NCBI GenBank assembly: GCA_947500645.1
Contig: CANMSD010000002.1
Span: forward strand, 62,001-126,000
Direction of reading: 5' to 3'
DNA: 64,000 nt
From: an uncultured Erythrobacter sp.
GTDB lineage: Bacteria > Pseudomonadota > Alphaproteobacteria > Sphingomonadales > Sphingomonadaceae
In this document: positions 42,870 to 51,071 of the stretch, piece by piece
How positions within the stretch are numbered: the first letter of the stretch is position 1
Layout of the letters: the number at the start of each line of letters is the position of its first letter
Translations under genes and position numbers: made by a program
The notes under the pieces: generated by a model
Told to the model about the DNA's origin: nothing
The model's input: only the letters and a program-made list of their open reading frames with translations
The model's database searches: none

Positions 42870-45305
42870 ATGAACCGCTTGATTAAGTCTGCTTTGCTGG
42901 CTGCGACCTTACTGACGCCTGGCGTAGTGCTGGCGCAGGATAGTGATGCTGAGACCGATGACGGAGCCACCACCATAGGCACTGAGATCATCGTCACGGC
43001 TCGTAAGCGTGAAGAAAATCTGCAGGATGTTCCCGTCGCCGTGAGCGTCTTTGGCGAGCAGTTGATCGATGATGCGAACATCGCTGGCCTGTCAGAGATT
43101 TCCGATTTCACCCCAGGTTTCCAACTCCAGTCGGCCTTTGGTCGCAACGCCGATCGCCCGGTCATTCGCGGTGCGTCGAACATTCTGATCGCAGAAGGCA
43201 AGGTTGGCTTCTTCGTCGATGGCGTACCTTTCGTAGGAGCTGCGACAGCACTCGACCTTGAAAACTTCTCACGAATTGAGGTCATCAAGGGACCGCAGAG
43301 CGCCGTATTCGGTCGCGGCACGCTGTCAGGGGCGGTGAACTATGTCTCTAAGCGCGCACCGGACGAACTGACAGTAGAGTTCGAGGCGACTGCCGCGACA
43401 CATGACGATTACGAAGCTTTTGTTCGCGTTTCGGGCCCCCTGGCTGAAGGTCTTAGCGGCTTCATCTCAGGCAAATACAGCTCTTTCGGCGGTGACTACA
43501 CGAACTCGGTGACCGGCAATAGACTGGGACAGGAAAGCACGACAATCGCTGCAGGCCTCAATTATGAAGCCGATGATTTTGAAGCGAGTATCATCTATCT
43601 GCGCACTGAAGACGATGACGATCACTATGCAATCGCATTGCAGGATGCATCGTTTAACAATGTCTTCACCGCCGGCAGTCGCGGGTATTTCCAGGGTGAG
43701 GTTGAGCTTCGCGGTCCAATCGGACTTAACACCGATGAACTGATCAATCCTGGCCTTGAGCGTAAGGCTGACCGGTTTATCGCAACGGCGACCGCCGATC
43801 TCGGCGATTCCGGCTTCACGGCCACGGCGTTGTTTGGCTACTCCTCGATCACCGAACGAGTAGGCACCGATCAGAGCTTCGATGATCAGAACGCCCTGTT
43901 CTTTTCTGCCTTCGTTTGCGGCAACTTCATTGCTGATTGCGCTTTCGGTGTAAGTGCCTTCAACACAGACAGCGAAACAAAGCGTGAGGCAATTTCGACG
44001 GAACTGCGGTTCGCATCTCCTCAAGACCGTCCAATCCGGGTGGAAGTCGGCGGGTTCTTCTTCGACGACGAAACACGCGGCACAACTTATGGCCGTAAGC
44101 AAACCGAGTTTGGCTTTGGCAGCGTTGCCGAGACCGATGCCGTGAACAATCTCGCGGCGTTCGGTTCGATCGAATTCGACGTGACCGACCGGCTTACCAT
44201 TGGCGGCGAATTGCGTGTTGCGCGCGATGAGATCCGCACCCGCCCGGGCGCTGACTATCGCCTTGGTGATCTGTTCACCGGTGTAGCGGACCCGGACCGC
44301 ATAATCGCCGGATCTGGTGCCCTTCGCAAAGCGGTCTTCAACTCCGTTCTACCGCGTATCACAGTCGACTACGAAGTGAGTCCCGACTTACTCATCTACG
44401 CGAAGTATTCGGAAGGAAACTCGCCGGGTGGTTTCAACGCAGTGGATGCGCCGCGAACGACCTTTGATGAAGAGCGCCTTAAGAACTACGAAGTGGGCTT
44501 CAAATCATCGCTATTGCCCGGTCTGATCTTCAACGTCGCTGGCTTCTTCAACGAATACTCCGACCAGGTCCTTACCAGTAACTTCACAACCTCCACTGGT
44601 GGCGTGAACTCGTTTAGCGACAACGTCGGTGACACGGAAATCTGGGGCCTTGAGGCCGATGCCTCGTGGCAGGTCAATGATTTCCTGACCCTGTCCGCAA
44701 CCTATGCATTTATCGATGCAGAAATCGTGAGGGGTTTGAATGGAGATCAAGGGGCGCTGCTTGGCGGCACTGCCGGCACTGGCACGGCACCGGACCCCGA
44801 CAATCCGGGTGCAACGGTCGTGACCACCAATGGCTGTTCCAACCCAGCCGCGACGCTGGATGCTGGTCAGCTACTCGGAGACGGGACGCTTACAACCGGC
44901 CCGACGCCTTGTTCCACCTTCGCCGATATCTCCGGCCAACGCGCGCCGCTCGTGTCGAAGCATCAAGGTACGTTCTCGACAGCGCTCGATATTCCCCTTG
45001 GGGATAGCGACTGGAGCGTCTTTGCCCGCGGTGATCTGATTTATCGCTCGTCGTTCTTTGCGCAGATTCACAATCTGGCGGAAACAGGAGACTCGACGAA
45101 AGTCAATTTCGCCGCTGGCGTGCAGAACGGCGACGTTACGGTTCGTCTTTGGGTGAAGAATGCATTCCAGGACGAGACGCCTCGTGGCATTCTTCGTTAC
45201 CTCGACTTCTCCGCGCCGCGGATCAACGGCGAGCGTCCCCGTGCCTTTGCGATTACGCCGCCCGAGCGTCGTCAGTTCGGTATTACGGTAGCGGGCACGT
45301 TCTGA
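42870..45305 (+). CDS. TonB-dependent outer-membrane receptor
   Basis: This 811-residue receptor starts at ATG 42870 (a TTG codon directly precedes it) after a GGGAGGAAAA ribosome site. A signal peptide ends near AQDS (residue about 24). The TonB box/plug region reads EIIVTARKREENLQDVPVAVS, and the plug continues with VIRGASN, GFFVDGVPF and IEVIKGPQSAVFGRGTLSGAVNYVSK. The remainder is a 22-strand-type barrel ending in an aromatic residue (VAGTF). Such receptors import siderophores, vitamins, carbohydrates or aromatics; the ligand is unknown. The tandem operator just upstream suggests induction by its substrate. Confidence 0.93.
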   Translation: MNRLIKSALLAATLLTPGVVLAQDSDAETDDGATTIGTEIIVTARKREENLQDVPVAVSVFGEQLIDDANIAGLSEISDFTPGFQLQSAFGRNADRPVIRGASNILIAEGKVGFFVDGVPFVGAATALDLENFSRIEVIKGPQSAVFGRGTLSGAVNYVSKRAPDELTVEFEATAATHDDYEAFVRVSGPLAEGLSGFISGKYSSFGGDYTNSVTGNRLGQESTTIAAGLNYEADDFEASIIYLRTEDDDDHYAIALQDASFNNVFTAGSRGYFQGEVELRGPIGLNTDELINPGLERKADRFIATATADLGDSGFTATALFGYSSITERVGTDQSFDDQNALFFSAFVCGNFIADCAFGVSAFNTDSETKREAISTELRFASPQDRPIRVEVGGFFFDDETRGTTYGRKQTEFGFGSVAETDAVNNLAAFGSIEFDVTDRLTIGGELRVARDEIRTRPGADYRLGDLFTGVADPDRIIAGSGALRKAVFNSVLPRITVDYEVSPDLLIYAKYSEGNSPGGFNAVDAPRTTFDEERLKNYEVGFKSSLLPGLIFNVAGFFNEYSDQVLTSNFTTSTGGVNSFSDNVGDTEIWGLEADASWQVNDFLTLSATYAFIDAEIVRGLNGDQGALLGGTAGTGTAPDPDNPGATVVTTNGCSNPAATLDAGQLLGDGTLTTGPTPCSTFADISGQRAPLVSKHQGTFSTALDIPLGDSDWSVFARGDLIYRSSFFAQIHNLAETGDSTKVNFAAGVQNGDVTVRLWVKNAFQDETPRGILRYLDFSAPRINGERPRAFAITPPERRQFGITVAGTF

Positions 45306-45333
45306 TCGCTTGATGGCGTCACATTTTCAATGA

Positions 45334-45373
45334 AACGGAGGGTCTCGGCATAAGTCGGGGCCCTCTTCGTTTG
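45334..45373 (+). terminator. Hairpin after TonB receptor gene
   Basis: AAACGGAGGG pairs with CCCTC-TT-CGTTT (two-base bulge) around an 18-base loop; a short T run follows. A terminator is likely but the T-tract is weak. Confidence 0.45.
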
Positions 45374-45430
45374 TCCGATCCGTAACCGTATGAGTAGATT
45401 AACGCGACTTTATCAGGGAAAGGCAGAGAC

Positions 45431-45868
45431 ATGCTTGCGGGACTGAGCCGATTGGTCGTTTTGGCTGTGATCGGAGCGATGCTGGTGACGACGCCTCTAT
45501 CCGCGCGTGAAAGTCAGCCTCACCCGATTGAGCAGCATCTGGCGACGATCCGCACAGCCGCGCTTCAAGGCGACGTCGAGCTTGTGCAAGACATCTTTGC
45601 GCATGACCTTTTGCTCGTGTCCCAATCAGGCAAAGTCTATGGTCGCGATGCGGCATTGTTCGATCTGGCCAACGGTTTCGACACCTGGCGCAATGAAGAC
45701 GTTACCATCCGTGCGGACGATGGAACCGCAGTCGCAAGCTTCATCAACAACCGCACACGCACCGGACTGGAACTTGGCGAGGTCGCCTTCCGCGTGACTC
45801 AATTCTGGCGAATGCGCGCTGGAGCATGGAAGCTAATCGCGCAATCCAGCGTGCGATTGAAGGACTAG
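45431..45868 (+). CDS. Exported NTF2-like (DUF4440/SnoaL-type) protein
   Basis: This 145-residue protein has a signal peptide (first 25 residues, ending TPLSARES). An NTF2-fold domain follows: HPIEQHLATIRTAALQGDVELVQDIFAHDLLLVSQSGKVYGRDAALFD, then VTQFWRMRAGAWKLIAQSSVRL, the usual last two strands. Such proteins are small-molecule-binding or isomerase-like; function unknown. It probably acts in the periplasm. The TAG stop is followed in the same frame by a decayed gene. Confidence 0.82.
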   Translation: MLAGLSRLVVLAVIGAMLVTTPLSARESQPHPIEQHLATIRTAALQGDVELVQDIFAHDLLLVSQSGKVYGRDAALFDLANGFDTWRNEDVTIRADDGTAVASFINNRTRTGLELGEVAFRVTQFWRMRAGAWKLIAQSSVRLKD

Positions 45869-46515
45869 ATCGGCTATCCGCTGCTGCACGATATCAACGC
45901 TGAGCTTCCCGCATATCTCGATCATCTGACCGATGGCGGCATTCAGGGCCTCGCCCTGGCATTTCCCGAGAACCCGTATTTCGGGCACCACAACGAGGCG
46001 GGCTACAACGGGATATACTTCACCGGCGTGCACAATTACTGGTCGACGGCCTGACGGTTTTCACCCCAACCGAGCACACGTTCAGCTTCAACGCCCAAGC
46101 GACAAGATCGGTCTATAAGGACTCTGTTGCATGGCATCAGCCGACACTGGATCAACATGCAGGGGCCAATCACCAAAACCTTCATGACCGCACTACGGCC
46201 CATGTCGTTGCTGATCAGACGAGTTATGACGGCAAAGCGATGTACGATCTCTTTAAAGTCAGCGGGGCTGGTAACCGGAGCCCTGGCCGTGGCCGATTCA
46301 ACACAACGTGGAACTTGCAGGTGATCACCGACGGCAATTTCCCACCCGATCAACCGCTTCTTGGCCGGATCGGAAGGCCGGACGCGCGTGTCATCAGCCT
46401 ACACGGCAACCGCGCGATCACACACGACTTCACACCTGATCCTTATATCGAAGTGCTAAATCAGGAGATCACCAGCATTCCGTCGCTATATGATTATCAA
46501 CTCGGCAATCGCTGA
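45869..46515 (+). pseudogene. Decayed gene remnant, family not recognised
   Basis: Directly after the NTF2-like stop, the same frame reads 61 codons of protein-like sequence (LLHDINAELPAYLDHL, then NEAGYNGIYFTGVHNYW) up to a TGA at 46052. One base over, near 46045, the sequence continues as LTVFTPTEHTFSFNAQ and runs open to 46515, ending in DPYIEVLNQEITSIPSLYDYQ. The two parts read as one polypeptide broken by a frameshift, without a start. I do not recognise the family. It is a pseudogene remnant between the NTF2-like gene and the PQQ dehydrogenase. Confidence 0.6.
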
Positions 46516-46520
46516 GCTCA

Positions 46521-48986
46521 TCATTCCGCCCCATCAAGCGCGTAGGCGATGACGTAACCACCTTTACCGTCGCGCACGCTCTGAGAATCCAGATACTCGT
46601 TGGTCGCTGGATCGCGTGGATAGCGCCACGTTGGATTGGGGACCGTGACGATCAATACCTGCTTCCCTGATTTCGGCGCGCGGTAAGACATCGGCGTCGC
46701 CTGTCCATTTCCTGGAAGATCGGCGACCCATTCCTCCGCGCCTGTTCGGACATTGTAGGCGCGCACCTTGGCATCCATGGTTGAACTGATGAAGGTCAGC
46801 CCCCCACGGGTCGTAAGAGTTCCCGCACGCACTGCCGTACCGACATCAATCGGCAGACCGGAGCGCAGATTGAACGGCCCGGCATCGCTCATGTCTCCGA
46901 CAGGGCGACTCCACAGCAATTCCTTGGTGTTGAGATCGATCACGGCAATGCGCGCCCACGGCGGTTCAAAACACGGAACCGCTGTTCCAAGCCGCGACAT
47001 GAAGGGCATCGGGATGCCGAAGTATTTCACCCGCATTTGATCGTAGGGATCGCTCTCATCGACTTCGGGCAGGTCGGTGATCGGAGCGTTTTCGTCCATG
47101 CGAACGGCTGGGTGATCTTCGCCCAGAACCGCCGCGGCACCGGGACCGAACGCCTGAACCTGCTCGGGAGTGGCTAACAGCACGCGGTGCGCAAGCAGCA
47201 TGGGTGCTGCGACCAGCAAACCCTTGTCGGCATCTACCGATACGCTGCCCCAATTGAAGCCACCGAAATTGCCGGGCGCGAGCAGCGTGCCGCCCTTGGT
47301 CGGAGGCGTAAACATGCCCTCATAGCGCATCATGCGATATTCGATCCGACACACCATCTGATCGATAGGTGTTAGTCCCCACATGTCCTTCTCATGACGA
47401 TAGGGATGGAAGTTGGGTAGCGGTGATTGCGGCTGGGTCGGCGAAAGGTAGTCGCCCAATTCGGGACTCTGCGGAGCTTCGACTTCCGGGATCGGGTGGA
47501 CCGGCGTTCCGTCACGGCGATCAAGCAGAAAGATCGAACCCATCTTGGTGGGCACGGCAACGGACGGTACGATCGCGCCATCACGTGTCACGTCAACAAG
47601 AACCGGCTGCGCTGGCGCATCATAGTCCCACACATCGTGATGCACTGTCTGATACTTCCAGCGAGGCTCGCCTGTCCGGCCATCGAGCGCGACGATGGCA
47701 GACGACCATTCATCATCGAAGGAGCGGCGCTCACCACCATAGTAATCGGGGTTGGCATTGCCGGTCGGCAGGTAAACCAGATCGAGTTCGGGATCGTAGC
47801 TCATCACCGACCAGACATTGGGTGTTCCGGGCGTGTAGGTCTCACCCTCCTCAGGCTCGCCATAGTAGCCGGGATTGCCGACATCCCACGCCCATGAAAA
47901 CTCGCCAGACATCGCATCGAATGCGCGGACCACGCCGGACGGCAGGCCAAGCTTCTGGGAGTCGAGGACTAGCCCGCCTACCACGAGATTGTCCCCCGCG
48001 ACGGTCGGCGGAGAGGTATGGTAGTACTCCTTGCGCTCGTGCGGCCCCATGCCTGCGCGCAGGTCGACGATGCCGCCTTCACCAAAGTCTTCGCACAATG
48101 CGCCGGTTTCGGCATCGAGCGCGATCAGGCTCGCATCGACGGTTGCCGTGACGATCCGGGCTGGGCACTGGCCAGCATAACCTTGGCCCGCTTCGTGATA
48201 GGCGACGCCGCGACACGTGATGGCGTATTGGTGATCTGCTGGCGGGGTGATCTCAGGATCGTAGCGCCACGCTTCCACGCCCGTTTCAGCATCAAGCGCG
48301 ATAACGACATTGGCTGCGGCACAAAAGTAGAGCTTGTCGCCGACTTGCAGCGGCGTGGCCTTGAAGTCTTCCTCGCTGCCGGTGCGATAGCGCCAGATTT
48401 CCGTCAGGCCGCCGACCGTCTCAGGCGTGATCTCGCCCAGCGCGGCAAAGCGCGTGCCACCCGGACTGTTGCCATAGTGGCGCCAATCGGAGGCTAGGTC
48501 GGCAATATCTTCGCGTACGGTGCCGGTCCCAGTGCTGTTTTGGATGTAGTTGGGAATGCTCGCAACCAGCATCAGGGCAATAGCAGCAAGAGAGGGGGCG
48601 CCGATCATCCAGCGATTGGGCGTCCGCGGTTCCGCGCTGCCCGCATCCTCGCCGCGTGCGTACAGGGATTGGCGATACCACGGAGTCAGGAAATACAGCC
48701 CCACCACCAGCCATGCCGCCAGTCGTGGCAGCAAGGCGAACAGATCCAGTCCAGCCTCAAAAACGGACCAGATGACTGTCACTGCTAGGATCACGCCATA
48801 GACCGCTATCGCGCGTTGCGATCGCCGAATGACGAATACTGCCGTTGCGATCGTTGCCAGGCCAGCAAGCACATAATATGGGCTACCGCCGAGATAGACG
48901 AGAATGCCGCCGGGGACGGTCAGCAGCAGGCCGATAAGGATCAGCAAGATCGCGTAAGCCCAATGGGCGATGGCTCGCAGTTTCAT
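46521..48986 (-). CDS. Membrane-bound PQQ-dependent dehydrogenase (glucose/quinate/shikimate family)
   Basis: I choose ATG 48986 (MKLRAIAHWAY) over the frame's earlier start at 49022, giving 821 residues. The N-terminus has about five membrane helices (to about residue 145), typical of glucose/quinate-type dehydrogenases. The periplasmic remainder is an eight-bladed quinoprotein propeller with repeated W-motifs (for example VIALDAETGVEAWRYD, IVALDGRTGEPRWKYQ and AYNVRTGAEEWVADL). It oxidises an alcohol or sugar in the periplasm and passes electrons to ubiquinone; PQQ synthesis genes are not in the window. Substrate unknown; the neighbours suggest a dedicated catabolic cluster. Confidence 0.92.
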   Translation of the reverse strand: MKLRAIAHWAYAILLILIGLLLTVPGGILVYLGGSPYYVLAGLATIATAVFVIRRSQRAIAVYGVILAVTVIWSVFEAGLDLFALLPRLAAWLVVGLYFLTPWYRQSLYARGEDAGSAEPRTPNRWMIGAPSLAAIALMLVASIPNYIQNSTGTGTVREDIADLASDWRHYGNSPGGTRFAALGEITPETVGGLTEIWRYRTGSEEDFKATPLQVGDKLYFCAAANVVIALDAETGVEAWRYDPEITPPADHQYAITCRGVAYHEAGQGYAGQCPARIVTATVDASLIALDAETGALCEDFGEGGIVDLRAGMGPHERKEYYHTSPPTVAGDNLVVGGLVLDSQKLGLPSGVVRAFDAMSGEFSWAWDVGNPGYYGEPEEGETYTPGTPNVWSVMSYDPELDLVYLPTGNANPDYYGGERRSFDDEWSSAIVALDGRTGEPRWKYQTVHHDVWDYDAPAQPVLVDVTRDGAIVPSVAVPTKMGSIFLLDRRDGTPVHPIPEVEAPQSPELGDYLSPTQPQSPLPNFHPYRHEKDMWGLTPIDQMVCRIEYRMMRYEGMFTPPTKGGTLLAPGNFGGFNWGSVSVDADKGLLVAAPMLLAHRVLLATPEQVQAFGPGAAAVLGEDHPAVRMDENAPITDLPEVDESDPYDQMRVKYFGIPMPFMSRLGTAVPCFEPPWARIAVIDLNTKELLWSRPVGDMSDAGPFNLRSGLPIDVGTAVRAGTLTTRGGLTFISSTMDAKVRAYNVRTGAEEWVADLPGNGQATPMSYRAPKSGKQVLIVTVPNPTWRYPRDPATNEYLDSQSVRDGKGGYVIAYALDGAE

Positions 48987-49040
48987 TCTCTCTCCACTCA
49001 GCCGCAAACGCTCAAAATGCAATCAACGGCTCACATCTGC

Positions 49041-49799
49041 CTACATTGGGTGGATCGTGTGACCACCATCAAGAATCATGCACCGGCCCGTCATGAAGTC
49101 GCTATGGTCAGACGCGAGGAAAACCGCTGGCCCTTCCATGTCTTCCAAGGTGCCGATCCGACCGATGGCCGAACGCCGCCGCGTGGCCTCCTGAAAAGCC
49201 TCGCTGGTATTGAGTGACATTTCGGTTTCGATAAAGCCGGGCAGGATCGCGTTCACGCGAATTCCCGCCTGTCCAAGCTCCAGCGCCAGCGCCTGGACCA
49301 GGCCAATTACCGCAGCCTTTGTGGTCGAATAGCCGGCAGCACCGCCGGTGCCGACCAGCGCCGCAACCGAGGATGTGACGATCAGGCGCCCGCCTTCGCC
49401 GCGCGCAAGCAAATGCTCGGTTATCGGCTTCCAGGTCTGCACCACACTCATCAGGTTGAGATCGATCGCGCTCAGCCAGTCTTCACGGCTGGTCATGTGC
49501 GACATACCGCGAAAGCCGCCGCCGCCAGCATTGGCGAAGCAGCTATCTACTTTCTCGAACCGCTCGATCGTCGCGTTGAAAGCCTCGGCGATCTGGTCTT
49601 CGTCCGTCACATCGCAAGCAAAGGCTTCAACATCGCCGCCCATATCGCGCAATTCCGCGATGGCGGACGCGTTTTTGTCCGTGTTACGTCCCCAAACCGC
49701 GACCTTGGCCCCGCATTTCACCAGTCCGCGCGCATAGGCGAGGCCCAGTCCTCCATTGCCGCCTGTGACCAGTGCGACCTTGTTCGTCAGATCGAACAT
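49041..49799 (-). CDS. Short-chain dehydrogenase/reductase
   Basis: This 252-residue classical SDR has the cofactor loop TGGNGGLGLAYA (residues 13-24), ANAGGGG near 90, the catalytic Ser in VTSSVAAL near 142, and YSTTK near 155 (Tyr and Lys). GFIETEMSLN follows near 190. It resembles 3-oxoacyl-ACP reductase-like enzymes that use NAD(P)H. It lies 18 bases downstream of the VOC gene and upstream of the PQQ dehydrogenase on the same strand, so all three may form one leftward operon. Confidence 0.93.
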   Translation of the reverse strand: MFDLTNKVALVTGGNGGLGLAYARGLVKCGAKVAVWGRNTDKNASAIAELRDMGGDVEAFACDVTDEDQIAEAFNATIERFEKVDSCFANAGGGGFRGMSHMTSREDWLSAIDLNLMSVVQTWKPITEHLLARGEGGRLIVTSSVAALVGTGGAAGYSTTKAAVIGLVQALALELGQAGIRVNAILPGFIETEMSLNTSEAFQEATRRRSAIGRIGTLEDMEGPAVFLASDHSDFMTGRCMILDGGHTIHPM

Positions 49800-49817
49800 T
49801 TCATCTCCTGAAGTGAG

Positions 49818-50915
49818 TTAAATACCATTGTCGGCGAAATTCTTTGCTGAAAATGGGGAGGTCGCTGCGACTTTGTGCAGGACCAGCAGATTGCCATCCG
49901 GATCACGGCCAAAGATTGCCTCTCCACCGGCAAAGCTCTCCGGACCTGAAACCATTTCGCCGCCCGCCTCGATCAGCCGCTCGCGCGCCAAATCGAGATC
50001 GGATACATCGAGAACAATCATGTTGTATCCGGGCGCATCGAGCGGGCGTGGCTCGGCCACTGGTTCGGGCAGGTGGCTGTGATACTGGAATATCTCAAGT
50101 TCGAGATTGCGAATCTGGAACCAGGCCATCTCCAGCTCGCTGTCTTTTAGGCCTGAAACCTTGTCGACATTCTCGCCCGATACCAGTGACAGCCAACCGA
50201 CATGGCGAGGCTCCTGACCGCCGAGAAGCGCAGAATAGAATTCGATCATCGCGTCGATGTCCGGCGTGGCGAGCGAAACGTGGCGAATGCGATATTGGTT
50301 CTTGGGCGGCTCCGGCAGATCCAGCGAGGCCACGTCCACCTCTTCTATTTCAGTTATGATGCCATGTGGATCGGCGACATAGCCGTAGTAGACGGGGTTG
50401 GCCGGGTTGAGATGGATCAGATCGGGCTCACCGACCGGCACACCTCCCGCAGCAAGCATCCGGCGATGCGCATCGGTTTCGCGTGCGACTTGAAAACAGA
50501 TATGGGCAATACCCGTCCCGTTGACAGGTACCGCCTTTGCCCGGGTGCCTGAATCCGAACGATTGGCTGCGCTCATCAGCAGCAATTGTGCATTGCTGCT
50601 TCGGATAAGCTTGGACGATATCAAAGCTTCGTCACCTTCGGCGCCCTGGGCGACGAAACCTGCCAGCAGTGCGGAAGGGATGAGCTCAGGAGAGTCCACC
50701 GTCTCGGTATCGACCGAGCTTGCATAATAGGCCTCTGCTGCATCGACATCATCGACATGGACGCCGACGAAATTGACCCCCTGAATTACGGAATCGGGTT
50801 CGACCTCGCGTGGCGTAGCGCTGGTCATGACGGTGTAGCCCAGCCATAGCACGCCAATCACAAGCGCGAGGCAAAGCCCCGCCACAGCCGCGATAACCTT
50901 ACGTTTTCTGGTCAT
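49818..50915 (-). CDS. Membrane-anchored protein with two VOC domains
   Basis: This 365-residue protein has an N-terminal membrane helix (about 8-30, KRKVIAAVAGLCLALVIGVLWLGY) and two vicinal-oxygen-chelate modules. The first (about 44-195) has VNFVGVHVDDVDAAEAYYAS and GIAHICFQV. The second (about 208-350) has IRHVSLATPDIDAMIEFYSALLGG and IFGRDPDGNLLVLHKV. VOC proteins include extradiol dioxygenases and glyoxalase-like lyases; metal ligands are partly visible (His in RHVSLAT). A periplasmic, anchored VOC protein next to an SDR and a PQQ dehydrogenase suggests processing of a catabolite, but the reaction is unknown. Confidence 0.82.
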   Translation of the reverse strand: MTRKRKVIAAVAGLCLALVIGVLWLGYTVMTSATPREVEPDSVIQGVNFVGVHVDDVDAAEAYYASSVDTETVDSPELIPSALLAGFVAQGAEGDEALISSKLIRSSNAQLLLMSAANRSDSGTRAKAVPVNGTGIAHICFQVARETDAHRRMLAAGGVPVGEPDLIHLNPANPVYYGYVADPHGIITEIEEVDVASLDLPEPPKNQYRIRHVSLATPDIDAMIEFYSALLGGQEPRHVGWLSLVSGENVDKVSGLKDSELEMAWFQIRNLELEIFQYHSHLPEPVAEPRPLDAPGYNMIVLDVSDLDLARERLIEAGGEMVSGPESFAGGEAIFGRDPDGNLLVLHKVAATSPFSAKNFADNGI

Positions 50916-50972
50916 ATCCCTCTCCGCTGAACGAGTCTGTATTCAGCCCGATCTTGACTATAGCTGATCTTA

Positions 50973-51054
50973 AATAGACAATAAGTCAAATTAAAAGCTT
51001 GGATGTTAGCGGAAATTGACTTATTAAACACCAGAGAAAGACAATAAGTCTATT
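50973..51054. promoter_or_regulatory. Three GACAATAAGTC-type elements before TonB receptor
   Basis: GACAATAAGTC occurs at 50977-50987 and 51040-51050, with matching flanks. The reverse complement of its right half, TTGACTTATT, lies at 51016-51025. The arrangement, in the divergent region between the VOC and receptor genes, looks like a multi-site operator, perhaps for the TetR regulator at 54658-55290. Confidence 0.55.
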
Positions 51055-51071
51055 TATTACGGGAGAGGGAA

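Noticed and set aside
45866..46054. Programmed stop read-through of the NTF2-like gene into the following frame
   Set aside because: The NTF2 domain is complete at the TAG, and the downstream frame itself breaks after 61 codons, which fits decay better than read-through.
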